This document shows, one piece after another, positions 49,001-57,354 of a stretch of DNA of 64,000 bases; positions within the stretch are counted from its first letter, which is position 1, and the number at the start of each line of letters is the position of its first letter. The position numbers were made by a program, and so were the translations under genes. Under the pieces are notes generated by a model, which saw only the letters and a program-made list of their open reading frames with translations, did not search any database and had not been told where the DNA came from. The stretch covers positions 33,746 to 97,745 of the forward strand of contig JAVBMW010000010.1 of assembly GCA_031551965.1 (NCBI GenBank), in the 5' to 3' direction. The DNA is from CALVGQ01 sp031551965. Lineage in GTDB: Bacteria > Bacillota_I > Bacilli_A > Erysipelotrichales > Erysipelotrichaceae.

Positions 49001-49422
49001 AAAGATGTGATTACTTTGCTGAAGACAATTACTTTCATTTACGTTTAAATGCTGGAGTGTCAAGTTTAAGCATCATTGCAGATCCAATTGGTCAAGTTAA
49101 TCTAGAAACCTTGTTGTTACCAAAACTGACACTTCGTGTTGAACAACAAATCGTATCGAAAATACTTGATAATTTATTTCATACTGTTTTTGTAGCACCT
49201 ACTATTGTTTATCCAAAAGAAATAAGAATCCCTGTTCCCGATGTTGAAGGAAAGAAATGGAGCTTTATACATTTTGAAGATGATGAACAGATTGAAGAAG
49301 AAAATATTTTGCCTACAACGGAAGCAATCAATTTTGAAACTGAAAGCTTTGAAGCGAAGGAAGGATGGCTTAAATTAACTAAAAAGGCAAAGGAGGAAGA
49401 TCATGATCGTAGTCTTGAATGA
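46045..49422 (+). CDS. Unknown 1125-residue protein with central coiled coil
   Basis: A large protein without signal peptide. An N-terminal domain contains LGIHLHWSLPDGLTQG (about 57-72) and VPNMWIVTRLW, which look like family motifs. Residues about 350-450 are a long heptad-type coiled coil, directly followed by CEPNNIVMLLSGADRDYSHG. The second half is mixed, with PRILQPSRFFSVW near 790. It starts at GTG after AAGGAGG. The size, the coiled coil and the position suggest a structural member of a multi-protein assembly (inference). Confidence 0.7.
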   Translation: MAEQIIYVPVSLKGLMVTENTERIQYFKEFYDYSTLPEDNSGALIEKEFKTTQNMELGIHLHWSLPDGLTQGIENDTKDDFDFYDVPNMWIVTRLWSVDNKIQSKNWFVCSNAVFKEINEFNKGSHSIYIDKKNNKDIPYRYLGASYPVGKNVQIDEYLESLKAVEAGDLSYSAYYPSSRNVFGFYDDLSDLNVKEADICYCVSGYYDQLTDPLIAIATSDDCQKKLGWKVPESTSFKNLKTMCHGMLLDVHWNGFNTEQKSSITTAPTIHIGNTTSEALAATNKNKDNERFLNHLLSGNHDLIDSSTSVNEAEGKLHEERFFYNYSSGSYFLKPKNKDYDKVSFSNSNVLDKMNHLSEEISRQQVKLDEWIQKINDQWVKMNALLKEVLTKEIYAMIEECEGLIKELIPNVAALKKEISKNKLEIEELSKQIDQKNFELAVLNKTRYCEPNNIVMLLSGADRDYSHGFDGRNSQENTLKVRIKAISKMTVELSDKEASIYAKDLIKHSFDKSTNVPFKHIENLINEALLLNTGFSKVLAIKLIKDYQLTESIEMVAKTIRALQTAGNICLFMKDLDSADISQLAGMDSDFPAKVGIEYFKQTYDPLYITWNAEYYADKNTLGKNANLNNWKKQGDDFVLSDAKSISREPIKVQDKALIGPHGANLLKASLDRLGMDLNGAEDLMVLSQELDGLNHFLLQQKGTFKMKPYSTTNSLLATKVYNAIKDVDYTSCQYDSIFAPLRAGLLKFSQVMVIDVFGQTQKLNIHQIKTSESLTYKDNFVLLPPRILQPSRFFSVWQNNPNNDSPVYGFIVPNILETSLHVYSDTGEYLGYFQKVNDKNKPIKWFRPYGEATDITQLKELINADLYQFIYGIERFKGDCLSDLVNVMDLSLTSINPKNTVNLDPMNILFGRPLALIKVMVGLETKHEVMRKKTLFPNKEESIDLNQVDFPVYVGQSNNQNDGTIGFFLDNDYSKMHCSRNKPVKRCDYFAEDNYFHLRLNAGVSSLSIIADPIGQVNLETLLLPKLTLRVEQQIVSKILDNLFHTVFVAPTIVYPKEIRIPVPDVEGKKWSFIHFEDDEQIEEENILPTTEAINFETESFEAKEGWLKLTKKAKEEDHDRSLE

Positions 49423-52400
49423 GAATGAAAGGTTGTCAGAAAAAATCAATAATACCCAATATGACGTCACCAATTTAGAAATTCAAGGAAACGGGATCTT
49501 GAATTCGGATGATTGTTGGTTTATTAAGCAAAGATTGGGTAATTTAGAAAAATTGATTTTCCGAATTAAATTCAACCTAAAAGATAAAGATTATCCAAGT
49601 CCAAGCACCTTTGAAAAATTTGAAAAATTATTATATGTTGAAGCAGACTATCCGTTACCATATCCACTATTTTTTCTTAATCAGTCAATCAAACAGATTG
49701 TATTGAATTCGGAAGTGGTTTCAATATTTACGTGCTCTGATGTGGAATTTGCTGAAATCTCTGCTCCAAATGCAAAAATCATTGAAGCCTACGCTTTTCT
49801 TCGTTCTAAGGCTGTTTTAAGTTTACCAAAAATTGAAGAGCTTAATAGATACGCTTTTCATTCCTACGCGGGGCCACTTTTTAACTTATCAACCTTAAAA
49901 ATAATTGGACCAGAAGCGTTTGGAAATTGGAAATATCCACTAGACCTTCCTAATGTTATTGATGTAAAATGGGGAGCATTCCATGAATATTTAGGAAAAA
50001 GCATTAAACTTCCAAAGCTTAAAAAACTTACTGAAGTTAGTGTGTTTTATGATTGTGATGCAGAATTAGAGTTACCCATTTTAGAAATGATAGGTAATGA
50101 TGTTTTTACCAACTATAAAGCAGCGAAACTGGATTGCCCCCGTGTAGAATCAATAGGAGAAAATTCTTTTGTTGGATGTACAGCTGACTTAAAATTTGAA
50201 AATTTAATTACTGTAGGGAATAATTGTTTTGCTGGTTATATAGGGGGACACATTGACTTACCCAATGCGAAAATCATTCAACCTTTTTCGTTTTGCAAGT
50301 GTAATGCAGATTTAAATATTCCTAAAGTGGAGTATATAAAAAAAGGAGCATTTAGCACTTATTTTGGTAAAGAGTTAAACTTGCCATCAGTAAAAGTTAT
50401 TGAAGAAGGCTGTTTTTATAATAGTTCGATTGAAAAAGTTTCTGCGCCATTACTTGAAACGTTAGGTAGCTTTTCATTTTATGGTTCGACTAAATTAAAG
50501 ACACTTGCCTGCAATCTGGAATCACAACTAAAAAGAATTGAAGATTCAGCAATAAGGGAATGTCATTCTTTAAAATCCTTCGATTATAAAGGAATTGAAT
50601 GGATAGAAGATTATAGTTTTGCTGGTTGTAAAAGCTTAGAATCAATTGATTTAAGTAAAACTGAGATGATTAAAACCCATGCATTTATGGATTGTGAGCA
50701 ACTTAAAGAACTTGATTTAAGTAGTATTGCAGGTCTAGAAGACTCAGTGTTTATGGATTGTAAAAATTTGAGGAAAATCAATACAAATGCTAATGAAAAA
50801 TTATTAACGATCCCAAGTTTTACATTTTGTAATTGTACATCATTAGAAGAACTGGATTTTAAGGCACTTGAAATAATTCAGAAACAAGCATTTAGTTTTT
50901 GTGAAAATTTGAAATTATTAGATTTTACTAAGGTGAAAATAATTCAGGAACAAGCTTTTATGCAATGCAATGGCCTTGAAGAAATAAGGTTTGATCAACT
51001 TCAACAATTAGAAAGAGAAGCATTTATAGATTGTACATCTCTAAAAAGAATTGTCTGTACAAATCATCAATTGGTTGAAATACCGGAAAACTGTTTTAAA
51101 AATTGTAGCGATTTAGAAGAATTCAAAATAGATTCACTTTTAAAAATAAATCGAGATGCGTTTAGAGGGTGTATTGCTTTAAAAGAGATGGATCTTCAAA
51201 CTGTAAAAATTATAAAAGAGACTAGTTTTCATAGTGCTGGACTGATCGATGTTAAACTTAATAAAATAGAAGAAATCGGTTTGGCTGCCTTCACTCACAA
51301 TATAAAATTGAAATCATTAATAATATCTGATGATGCTCCAATTCAAATTCTTGAGGAGCAAAGTTTTAATCAGTGCGAAAGTTTAAATATGGTCAAAGCG
51401 AATTCAATTAAAATAGTTTCAAAGAGTGCATTTATTAATTGTACATCTTTAAAAAATATTGAATTATTAAATGTTGTAAAAATAGAAGAATCTGCTTTTT
51501 TAAATTGTAGGAAACTTTTAAGATTAAATACTCCTGAGGGTAAAATAATAGGATCAAGTGCATTTAAGAATTGTGATTCATTATTGGAGGTGACTTGTCC
51601 CAAAGTTGAAATAATACATGATGAGGCTTTTATGAACTGCCAAAGAATTATGAATGTAGAACTGTGTTCAGTTAAGAAAATTGGTGCAAAAGCATTTAAT
51701 AACTGTACAAATTTGGTACGGTTGAATTTGCCTGATGTTGAAGAAATTGGGTTTAGTTTGAGTGAGGATGTCATCATCAATGGAACTTTTGCGGATTGTA
51801 GAAACCTTTCGATTGTTGAGTGTATCAATTTGACAATATTGGGACCCAATGCATTCAGTAATTGTATGAATTTGATCCATGCAAATCTTGGAAAAGTTAG
51901 CAGTATACCCACAAATGCCTTTATGGGATGTACAATGCTGCAAAATGTAATTGCAGGGAATATAAATAGAATAGAAAGATCTGCCTTTAAAGACTGTACA
52001 CACTTAACTCAAGTTGAGTATAATCATGTTGAAGAAGTACATGAAGAAGCTTTTGATGGGTGTCTGGATTTGGTAAATGCAAAATTTATGTCTGTAGAAA
52101 ATATTGGTGAAGGAGCATTTAGAAATTGTAATAAGCTCAATACAGTATTTATACCAAATGTAATACAAATTGAAGATGATGCTTTTGCTGGTTGCATTAA
52201 TCTTAGAAAAATAATCATGGGTCAAGAAATACCAGAAGTGAGTATGCAGGCTTTCCCAGATTTTATTTCAAATAAAAAAGAGCCTTACTTGATTAAAATA
52301 GAAGTGCATGTTCCCATTGAAAGTTTAAATTATTACCAGCAAAATGAGGTGTTTAGAAATAAAGATTATTTTGTTTTATTTAGTTATGAATCGATCGATC

Positions 52401-52423
52401 AAAGTTTTAATGCAATAAGTTAA
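49403..52423 (+). CDS. BspA-type leucine-rich-repeat protein A
   Basis: A 1006-residue protein built of LRR_5 repeats of about 23 residues with the consensus IxxxAFxxCxxLxxLxLxxVxx. The first third uses a shorter variant with aromatic turns. It opens with a 100-residue non-repeat cap (MIVVLNENERLSEKI). BspA-type proteins usually bind host or matrix proteins at the cell surface, but no signal peptide, lipobox or wall anchor is visible here. It overlaps the previous gene by 20 bases and is paralogous to the next gene. Confidence 0.82.
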   Translation: MIVVLNENERLSEKINNTQYDVTNLEIQGNGILNSDDCWFIKQRLGNLEKLIFRIKFNLKDKDYPSPSTFEKFEKLLYVEADYPLPYPLFFLNQSIKQIVLNSEVVSIFTCSDVEFAEISAPNAKIIEAYAFLRSKAVLSLPKIEELNRYAFHSYAGPLFNLSTLKIIGPEAFGNWKYPLDLPNVIDVKWGAFHEYLGKSIKLPKLKKLTEVSVFYDCDAELELPILEMIGNDVFTNYKAAKLDCPRVESIGENSFVGCTADLKFENLITVGNNCFAGYIGGHIDLPNAKIIQPFSFCKCNADLNIPKVEYIKKGAFSTYFGKELNLPSVKVIEEGCFYNSSIEKVSAPLLETLGSFSFYGSTKLKTLACNLESQLKRIEDSAIRECHSLKSFDYKGIEWIEDYSFAGCKSLESIDLSKTEMIKTHAFMDCEQLKELDLSSIAGLEDSVFMDCKNLRKINTNANEKLLTIPSFTFCNCTSLEELDFKALEIIQKQAFSFCENLKLLDFTKVKIIQEQAFMQCNGLEEIRFDQLQQLEREAFIDCTSLKRIVCTNHQLVEIPENCFKNCSDLEEFKIDSLLKINRDAFRGCIALKEMDLQTVKIIKETSFHSAGLIDVKLNKIEEIGLAAFTHNIKLKSLIISDDAPIQILEEQSFNQCESLNMVKANSIKIVSKSAFINCTSLKNIELLNVVKIEESAFLNCRKLLRLNTPEGKIIGSSAFKNCDSLLEVTCPKVEIIHDEAFMNCQRIMNVELCSVKKIGAKAFNNCTNLVRLNLPDVEEIGFSLSEDVIINGTFADCRNLSIVECINLTILGPNAFSNCMNLIHANLGKVSSIPTNAFMGCTMLQNVIAGNINRIERSAFKDCTHLTQVEYNHVEEVHEEAFDGCLDLVNAKFMSVENIGEGAFRNCNKLNTVFIPNVIQIEDDAFAGCINLRKIIMGQEIPEVSMQAFPDFISNKKEPYLIKIEVHVPIESLNYYQQNEVFRNKDYFVLFSYESIDQSFNAIS

Positions 52424-52444
52424 AAAAGATGGAGGGTGAATAGT

Positions 52445-55400
52445 ATGATCGTAACATTAAATCCAAACGAGCGTTTATCAAGCAAAATAAGTAGTTCACA
52501 GTATAAAATGGATAGTTTAGAAATCAAGGGTCAAGGCATGTTGAATTCGGTCGACTGTAAATTTATTCAAGAGAAAATATCAGGATTAACCACGCTTACG
52601 TTTCGTGTAAGATTTGATCTTAATGATGAAAATTATACACACGTAACGCCATTTACACTCCAGTGGTTTCAATCATTACATACAGTAGTGGCAGATTATC
52701 CTCTTCCCCCCTTCTTGTTTGTAAATAATAATTCAGTAAAAAAAATTATTTTAAATTCGGAAACAATTTCAAAGAATAGTTGTTGTTATGCAAATGCGGA
52801 AACCATTACTGCTTTCAATGCAAAATATGTCGAATCCGATGCTTTTTATATGTCTAAATCTAGTTTATCACTTCCGCTTGTAGAAGATGCAAAAGAGAAT
52901 GCGTTTAGGCGGTATCAAGGAACACAGTTAAATTTACCGGCATTAAAAAAGATAGGAAAAGAATGTTTTGCTCTTTGTAAGGTGAATTTAAATTTGCCTA
53001 ATGTAAATTATCTTGATGAATATGCGTTTAAAAATTATGAAGGTAAAGATGTAAGTTTGGCTGGGTTAACCGAAATTAAGTCAAAATTTGTTTTTGGATA
53101 TACTGAGGCTACATTTACATTACCAAATTTAAAAAAACTTGTACCTTTAGCTTTTACATATTATAAAGGAGCAAAAATATCATTGCCGAAAATAACTACA
53201 ATCAGTCCAGGAGCTTTTGAAATTTGTGCAAGTGAATTAGATTTACCTATATATCCAGTGGCAGAAAACAGTGCATTTATGTATTACCAAGGAAAGAAAA
53301 TATCAATTCCAAAAGTAACTAAGATTGAAACAGATGCTTTTGCATACTGCTCATGTGATCTTGATTTATCTAGTGTTACAGATTGTGAGGATTATGCATT
53401 TAGAGGCTATTATGGATTAAATATTAATCTGCAGAATTTAATTCATTTGAAAGGGAAAAATGCCTTCTCAGGCGTAAAAGCAGTTTTATACTTACCCAAG
53501 TTGACGACTGTTGAGTTTTCAGCATTTGCGGATTATGAGGGTGCAAAGTTAACATTACCACAAGTCACAACAGTCAAAAAAGCAGCGTTTCAAAATATCA
53601 ATTCTGATCTATATTTGCCAATGCTCACTAGCACATCAGAAGGCTCATTTCAATCTTATGGTGGAGTGGCTCTTGATTTACATAAAGTTACCGAAATTGC
53701 CAGTTATTGTTTTAAAAACTGCAAGTCTCAGTTAGTTTTATCTAGTGTTCATACCATTAAGGATCATGGTTTTTCGGGTTATATGGGAAAAATCCTTAAT
53801 ATTCCAATTGTAACTACAATTGGCCAATATGCTTTTGAATCCTGTGCGGCGATTATAGAATGTCCAGGTCTAATTAGGGTAGGTGAGAATGCTTTTTCCA
53901 ATTATATAGGGAATGCAATTTATCTAAACAATGCAGAAGTGATTGAAAAGGATGCGTTTAAGTTTAATAGCTCAAAGCTATTTTTACCCAAAGTGTCGAC
54001 TATTAAATCTTATGCATTTCAAAGCTATAATGGTAATGAGCTAGAACTTCCTATGGTAAAAATAATAGAGTCTAATTGTTTCTATGAAAATAAAGTCATT
54101 CAAAAAGTAACAGCTCCACTTCTTACAACTTTAGGTGAATCAGCATTTTACAAGGCAATAAAACTAAATAAAATAGAATGTTCAACAAACTCTGTAGTCA
54201 AAATAATAGAAAAAGATACTTTTAAAGGTTGCGAGTCTTTAATATCGTTTGATTATAAAGGGATTGAAAGTATTGGAGAATCAGCTTTTGAAGGTTGTAC
54301 AAGTTTAATTAATATTGATTTAAATTCGGTTTCGAAACTAGGAAAATCTGCCTTTCAAAATTGTGGGATGTTAAAAAATATTGATACTAATCTTAACAAC
54401 AAATTATTAGAGATTCCAGAGCACGCATTTATAAATTGTAAAGCATTAGAAGAAGTGGGATTTAAAGCATTAGAAAACATTGGCAAAGAAGCTTTTTATC
54501 AATGTGAGAAATTACAATTCATTGATTTGAATTCTGTAAAGCAAATCAATGAGCGAGCGTTTAATAATTGTACAAGTCTAGAAGAAATCAAATTCAATCA
54601 ACTTGAACAACTTGGTAAACAAGCCTTTATGAATTGTGAATCATTAGAAAAAGTTATTATTGCTAATCATCAGTTAACTGAAGTGCCAATGGAGTGTTTT
54701 AAAGATTGTACTAGTTTAGGAGTATTTAGAGTTGATTCACTTCAAAAGATAAGTAAAGATGCATTTATGAATTGTGCATTGTTGGATGAAATCGAATTAG
54801 AAAATGTTGTAACTATTGAAGAATCTAGTTTTTATAACAGCGGATTAAGTGGACTTGAACTTAATAAAATCGAATCCATTGGAAGCTATGCTTTTTTTAG
54901 TAACAAAAAATTACTTAATGTAGTCATTGATGAAAAAGCTCCAATGAAAACAATTGAAGAAAAATGCTTTAATCTATGCATTAATTTAAAGCGTATCGAA
55001 GCTAATTCGATTGAAGCGATTTTAAATGATGCTTTTTATGGTTGTACGTCATTAGAAAGTTTTGAATTATCAAAAGTAAAGCAAATTGATGATTCTGCAT
55101 TTCAAAATTGTTCAAAGTTATTGCAAGTAAAGTTACCTAAAGTTGAAGTATTAGGAAAAAATGTTTTTAATAGTTGTGGCTTGATTTCTGAAGCGTATTT
55201 ACCAAAAGTTACAATCATTAATGATGGATCTTTCGCGAATTGCAAAAAAATGATTCAAGTTCATGTCCCTGAGCTTACAAAAATTGGTGCCAATGTTTTT
55301 AATCAATGTGAGAGTTTAGATAAAATGAATTTACCAGAATTAAAGGAAATGGGATTTAGTTTTAAAATGGATGGAAGTGATACTAAGATTGATGGTGTAT

Positions 55401-56020
55401 TTGCGGATTGTAAAAACCTTACTGTTGTTGAATGTCATGAATTAACACTCATGGCTCCTAATGCTTTTTATAATTGTGTTAATTTGGAAAAAGCTGATTT
55501 AGGTCATATTAAAGTACTTTGTTCGAATACCTTTGTGGGATGTTTCATGTTAAAAAATGTTATTGCTCCAGATATTGTTGAGATAGGGAGATCAGCTTTT
55601 ACAGAATGTGTTCACTTAGCTTCAATTGAATATGATAAAGTTTCAGAAATAAAAGATAGGGCTTTTATTAATTGCACCGCTTTGAAAAAAGCAAGCTTTA
55701 AAAAAGCTAAGGAATTATATGAAGAAGCTTTCTGTAATTGCAGTAAACTTGAAACGGTTGTTATACCAGAAGTGAATTTCATTGATGACAAAGTTTTTTC
55801 GGGATGTGTTCATTTACGAGAAATTGAATTGGGAATAGAGGTGCCGGTGGCTACACTTAATTCTTTCCCAGAGCACGTTACGATAGATACAGCTCCTTAT
55901 AGCATTAAAATCAATGTTAATGTACCTAGTGATAGCTTTGACGACTACAAGGCTAGTATTTTTGGGAATAAAGACTATTTTATATTAACTAGTAGAGATG
56001 ATGATTATGCAAAAGATTAA
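52445..56020 (+). CDS. BspA-type leucine-rich-repeat protein B
   Basis: A 1191-residue paralogue of the preceding protein. It has the same cap (MIVTLNPNERLSSKI), the same switch from short aromatic repeats to standard LRR_5 repeats, and the same end (NKDYFIL). It is about 185 residues longer because of extra repeats in the first half. It has no signal peptide. A GTG is in frame 9 bases upstream, but GGAGG and alignment with the paralogue support the ATG at 52445. The pair arose by tandem duplication. Confidence 0.82.
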   Translation: MIVTLNPNERLSSKISSSQYKMDSLEIKGQGMLNSVDCKFIQEKISGLTTLTFRVRFDLNDENYTHVTPFTLQWFQSLHTVVADYPLPPFLFVNNNSVKKIILNSETISKNSCCYANAETITAFNAKYVESDAFYMSKSSLSLPLVEDAKENAFRRYQGTQLNLPALKKIGKECFALCKVNLNLPNVNYLDEYAFKNYEGKDVSLAGLTEIKSKFVFGYTEATFTLPNLKKLVPLAFTYYKGAKISLPKITTISPGAFEICASELDLPIYPVAENSAFMYYQGKKISIPKVTKIETDAFAYCSCDLDLSSVTDCEDYAFRGYYGLNINLQNLIHLKGKNAFSGVKAVLYLPKLTTVEFSAFADYEGAKLTLPQVTTVKKAAFQNINSDLYLPMLTSTSEGSFQSYGGVALDLHKVTEIASYCFKNCKSQLVLSSVHTIKDHGFSGYMGKILNIPIVTTIGQYAFESCAAIIECPGLIRVGENAFSNYIGNAIYLNNAEVIEKDAFKFNSSKLFLPKVSTIKSYAFQSYNGNELELPMVKIIESNCFYENKVIQKVTAPLLTTLGESAFYKAIKLNKIECSTNSVVKIIEKDTFKGCESLISFDYKGIESIGESAFEGCTSLINIDLNSVSKLGKSAFQNCGMLKNIDTNLNNKLLEIPEHAFINCKALEEVGFKALENIGKEAFYQCEKLQFIDLNSVKQINERAFNNCTSLEEIKFNQLEQLGKQAFMNCESLEKVIIANHQLTEVPMECFKDCTSLGVFRVDSLQKISKDAFMNCALLDEIELENVVTIEESSFYNSGLSGLELNKIESIGSYAFFSNKKLLNVVIDEKAPMKTIEEKCFNLCINLKRIEANSIEAILNDAFYGCTSLESFELSKVKQIDDSAFQNCSKLLQVKLPKVEVLGKNVFNSCGLISEAYLPKVTIINDGSFANCKKMIQVHVPELTKIGANVFNQCESLDKMNLPELKEMGFSFKMDGSDTKIDGVFADCKNLTVVECHELTLMAPNAFYNCVNLEKADLGHIKVLCSNTFVGCFMLKNVIAPDIVEIGRSAFTECVHLASIEYDKVSEIKDRAFINCTALKKASFKKAKELYEEAFCNCSKLETVVIPEVNFIDDKVFSGCVHLREIELGIEVPVATLNSFPEHVTIDTAPYSIKINVNVPSDSFDDYKASIFGNKDYFILTSRDDDYAKD

Positions 56021-56207
56021 AACACAATTTTTTTAATTAAATATTGTTTTTCGTCGATTGAAAAAGTAAACGCAACTAATAGAGAAAAATTTTTAATAAA
56101 ATCAACAACTGCAGAAAAATTAGATTGTTGAAAAAAAGTTGTTTATTGCGATTATTTTATTCATTTAAAGTTAATAATCTTATATAATTAACTTAGGTGA
56201 TGATTAT

Positions 56208-56480
56208 ATGAAGAGATACTATATTTTGTTTGCGGGTAGGGTTCAAGGAGTTGGGTTTCGTTCATTTGTACAAATGAATGCCATGAAGTTCAATTGTACA
56301 GGTTATTCAAAGAATCTTGATAATGGTAATGTTGAAGTTGAGATTCAAGGAGAAGAAAAGAATATAGATGAATTGATCAAAACTTTAAGAATGGGAAATC
56401 AATTTATAAAAGTTGATGAATATTTTCTAAAGGAAATTCCATTAAAAGATGAAGATAAATTTTCTATAAAGTATTATTAA
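56208..56480 (+). CDS. acyP: Acylphosphatase
   Basis: A 90-residue enzyme that hydrolyses acyl phosphates. The phosphate loop and catalytic Arg are in GRVQGVGFRSFV, and the catalytic Asn is in GYSKNLDNGNVEVEIQG. Length and motifs are standard. A TATAAT (56183-56188) about 20 bases upstream and AGGTGAT before the ATG indicate its own transcript, ended by a short terminator. Confidence 0.95.
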   Translation: MKRYYILFAGRVQGVGFRSFVQMNAMKFNCTGYSKNLDNGNVEVEIQGEEKNIDELIKTLRMGNQFIKVDEYFLKEIPLKDEDKFSIKYY

Positions 56481-56482
56481 TG

Positions 56483-56505
56483 AAAGCAGCTGGGTCTGCT
56501 TTTTA
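56483..56505 (+). terminator. Terminator of acyP
   Basis: A 7-bp stem (aaagcag / ctgcttt) followed by TT lies 2 bases after the acyP stop. Confidence 0.65.
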
Positions 56506-56866
56506 AATTGAGTAACTTAAGTTAATTGAGAAAGGCATAATAGAAAAAGTCGGAACTACACAAAATATGACCTATAAAATAAATGCATAGCTAGAAGAAT
56601 AAGTTCATAATGGTCCAAGGTGATTCTAGGTCATTAAAAAGTTATGTGAAATCAAGCAAGTTCAACTTATAAATAGCAAAGAGTATATACACATGTGAAA
56701 CCCTAATTGTAATTAAGCAAGATTTAAAAATAGATGAAGCAATTGAAAACGAGAAGATAATTATAAAAATGATAGAAAAAAATCGAAAAAAGGCTTAGTA
56801 TTATCAATCATAAATAAGATTATTCGTTAAACTAATCTAATCAATTAGAAATCATAGTCAACAAAA
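56506..56866. other. 361-base gap, probably degraded DNA
   Basis: I see no intact gene. Short frames such as MVQGDSRS near 56610 recall the C-terminal part of some element integrases, but they are too short and broken to name. Confidence 0.35.
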
Positions 56867-57267
56867 TTATTCGTTTTGGAATCTGATTACGTCTTCCAGA
56901 GAGATTTTACCGATTGTCGATTTAACATCTTTAATGCATTTTCCACGTAGTCTTTTTAGCGTATGCTCATCAATGTCATTATTAGCTCCTATAATGTTCA
57001 TCATAATACTCATCTCAACAGCAAATTTAACCATAAGCTTTGAAATTCGATCTTCTGATAATTTGATAGTTGATGTTAATAATATTTCGAGCTCATGAGA
57101 AATAAATTTGGCATCTCCTTCATTATTTAAATAAACTACATAAAATCTGACTGTTTTTTCAATAAAATCATTTCGAGACCTGCAATTCGATTTTAGCAAG
57201 TTATTGTCACATAGTTTTATTACAGAGGGTGCATCATAGTTCAGGTTTTAATTCTTTTTTCATTCAT
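56867..57267 (-). pseudogene. Ribbon-helix-helix-like element gene with a probable 5' frameshift
   Basis: The long frame (from TTG at 57199, 110 residues) begins KSNCRSRNDFIEKTVRFYVVYL, which matches helix B of small element-borne ribbon-helix-helix proteins. Homologous-looking sequence continues upstream in the same frame (NYDAPSVIKLCDNN) to a stop with no start codon. The likely original start is an ATG at 57267 or 57263, in other frames, and a one-base change in the short A-run near 57250 would join them. I therefore read it as frameshifted. If TTG is used, the DNA-binding strand would be lost. Confidence 0.5.
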
Positions 57268-57354
57268 AGTAGGATATCCTTATGGTAAAATTTGTATAAT
57301 TTAATCAAAAAACTCTATTTAAGTGATATACTAAACTTAAAGTGGAGGATAATT

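Noticed and set aside
51370..51912. Minus-strand open frame of 180 codons
   Set aside because: It lies wholly inside LRR gene A, mirrors its repeats and has no start signals; a shadow frame.
49403..56020. CRISPR-like or simple tandem repeats
   Set aside because: The periodicity is at protein level (about 23-residue LRR units) within two long genes. The DNA repeats are diverged and not separated by uniform spacers.
56560..56800. Integrase remnant (frames with MVQGDSRS and a Lys-rich tail)
   Set aside because: The resemblance covers only a few residues, the frames are broken, and no catalytic Tyr context remains. Too weak to annotate.
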